IMG/VR virus record: IMGVR_UViG_3300030116_005029 | Location: 1-22,984 of that record | Reading direction: 5' to 3' (one strand) | From: a virus | Length of the DNA: 22,984 nucleotides | Part shown: positions 21,920-22,984 of the stretch, one piece after another | Layout of the letters: each line of letters begins with the position of its first letter | How positions within the stretch are numbered: the stretch's first letter is position 1 | Translations under genes and position numbers: made by a program | The notes under the pieces: model-generated | Database searches by the model: none | What the model was told of the DNA's origin: nothing | What the model saw: the letters and a program-made list of their open reading frames with translations, nothing else

Positions 21920-22984
21920 CTACATTGGGTTCCATCGGTAATACTTCTTACCATGTGCGCCTTTGCGCTCCAGCGTTAGGTTGTTTCCCTTCAGCAGGTC
22001 GATGCAGTTACGAAGCATCTTCTTTGTACAGCCGTTAGGATTTACCTCATGGTCACTCAGCAGATCAAACAACTCTGACTGCGCCCATAGCTTGCCTTCT
22101 TTCATAACACTACTGAGCAGGATGTACTCATCTTCGTACTTAGATAGAGCCTTGCCGATATTGATCTGGCCTCTCTGCTTTTCCTTTAACTCGCTGATGT
22201 CATCGGTACTCATAAACTCAACAGAGTCTACGGACTCTTCGTAGTGAACAACTGCGCTAGTTTGCTTGTACTTGAACCCACCCTCGAAGCTGATCTGGCT
22301 ACGATCCTTTTCATTGATTACTAAAAGCTCTTGATAGGCGGCGAACTTATCGTTCACTGGGTCAAGGCCAAACATATTGTCTACGTCTGACTTCAGATCC
22401 CCTACACCTTCGTAGATCAAGCGACCGTCCATGCTTCGGTGCTTGTTGCAGTGGCCTAACAGGATGACCGTGCCACCTGCTGCCGCAAACTCACGGAAGA
22501 CGTGTAGCACGTCCCGCATATCGCCCTTGTTTAACACTGGCGCAAACTTCTTGAGGGTGTCACAGATGACGATCTTGCCATCAGCATGACCCTCTTCGCG
22601 TATCGCGCTGAGCAGGCGTAGCGCATCTTCGGTGTTTCTCAGCATAGGATCTGGCGAGTTAGCCAGGGTGATCATGGTCATCCCGTGCTTCCTGCCCATC
22701 TTCGCCTTCTGGAGTACACCCTTAGCACCGTCATCTTCGTTAAAGTAGATCACGTCGGAGCCTTTTATCAGGTTATTCCGAATACTCTGAAAGAGGTTTC
22801 CCAGTATCCATACCGTCTTTCCTGCGCCGCTGGGTGCGTACACAAGGGTGACTGTGCCGGTTGTAATCATACCTGGTATCACGTCTCGCTCTTTGGCAAG
22901 GCGCTCTTCCATCTCTTCGATGCGGTCATTGACTGCCGCGAACATAAGTTTTGATAGTGCTGAAGACGTTCCGTTTTGGTGCGT
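21920..22984 (-). CDS. RepA-like AAA ATPase / helicase domain protein (5' end outside window)
   Basis: The frame stays open to the right edge, with 13 further codons before the Met at 22945, so the N-terminus, perhaps with a primase or TOPRIM part, is probably missing. Numbered from that Met, the P-loop is APSGAGKT (37-44) in TLVYAPSGAGKTVWILGN. Walker B is KIVICDTLKKF (D129), and a sensor-like segment TVILLGHCNKHR follows (about 159-170). This is the RecA-fold/AAA_25 pattern of RepA and phage replicative helicases. The last 70 residues (EYILLSSVMKEGKLWAQSELFDLLSDHEV...) look like a winged helix ending KKYYRWNPM. It is the first of three minus-strand genes and is followed downstream by the TGCCCA-repeat region. 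Confidence 0.85.
   Translation of the reverse strand, partial: THQNGTSSALSKLMFAAVNDRIEEMEERLAKERDVIPGMITTGTVTLVYAPSGAGKTVWILGNLFQSIRNNLIKGSDVIYFNEDDGAKGVLQKAKMGRKHGMTMITLANSPDPMLRNTEDALRLLSAIREEGHADGKIVICDTLKKFAPVLNKGDMRDVLHVFREFAAAGGTVILLGHCNKHRSMDGRLIYEGVGDLKSDVDNMFGLDPVNDKFAAYQELLVINEKDRSQISFEGGFKYKQTSAVVHYEESVDSVEFMSTDDISELKEKQRGQINIGKALSKYEDEYILLSSVMKEGKLWAQSELFDLLSDHEVNPNGCTKKMLRNCIDLLKGNNLTLERKGAHGKKYYRWNPM

Noticed and set aside
21775-21925. Short minus-strand ORFs in the repeat region (about 22 and 29 codons, one reading GQT repeats)
   Set aside because: The repeats themselves generate the residues. There is no ribosome site and the products are low-complexity, so the region is read as non-coding.
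1-22984. CRISPR arrays, defence islands, insertion sequences or a retron-like element
   Set aside because: I looked for regularly spaced repeats, transposase motifs, reverse-transcriptase motifs and toxin/antitoxin pairs and saw none. All large ORFs fit phage structure, lysis or replication.

Overview
The window is about 23 kb of a tailed-phage genome (Caudoviricetes). It is probably a short-tailed (podovirus-type) phage of a marine or other aquatic bacterium. The evidence is a large P22-type portal, a T7/SU10-style adaptor and beta-propeller nozzle, three large ejection-type internal proteins, no tape-measure or tail-sheath genes, and a fibre built from motifs common in marine phage fibres. 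I see no integrase, repressor, rRNA, tRNA, IS element or CRISPR array. The host cannot be named from the sequence. Good Shine-Dalgarno sequences precede many starts, and ATGA-type stop/start overlaps dominate.

Layout, plus strand (2-20940, one late structural and lysis unit): the C-terminal nuclease half of the large terminase runs in from the left edge. The portal follows, then a cassette of very small, Lys/Arg-rich genes (2690-3868), one only 20 codons long. Next come a conserved small protein, a zinc-ribbon protein, the scaffold and the major capsid protein. A strong intrinsic terminator follows the capsid gene (6221-6248). After it lie a 969-residue fibre with a self-cleaving S74 chaperone, a small conserved virion-type protein, and a run of short membrane proteins, including an EF-hand holin-like protein and a Holin_3TMs-type holin. 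An 831-residue acidic/coiled-coil protein comes next, then the adaptor, the nozzle and three internal virion proteins.

Minus strand (22984-20927, converging on the late unit): an AAA/RepA-type helicase-loader ATPase open at the right edge, a 145-bp non-coding segment full of TGCCCA/TGGGC repeats and G-tracts, then NinB-like and NinG-like recombination genes. The last plus gene and ninG overlap tail to tail by 14 bp. A terminator-like hairpin for the plus transcripts lies inside ninG.

How it fits together: scaffold and capsid build the procapsid around the portal, and the terminase packages DNA. Adaptor and nozzle close the vertex, the internal proteins are probably ejected to form a channel, and the fibre adsorbs. 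The holin-like genes handle lysis; no endolysin is visible here. The minus-strand genes belong to replication and recombination.

Points most worth a second look: a sharply bounded 64-codon patch in terL with no T-ending codon, an overprinted coiled-coil ORF across the portal end, two neighbouring basic proteins sharing an N-terminal tag, the EF-hand holin-like protein, codon-scrambled 13-residue repeats in the fibre, and the repeat/G-tract region beside the ATPase gene.
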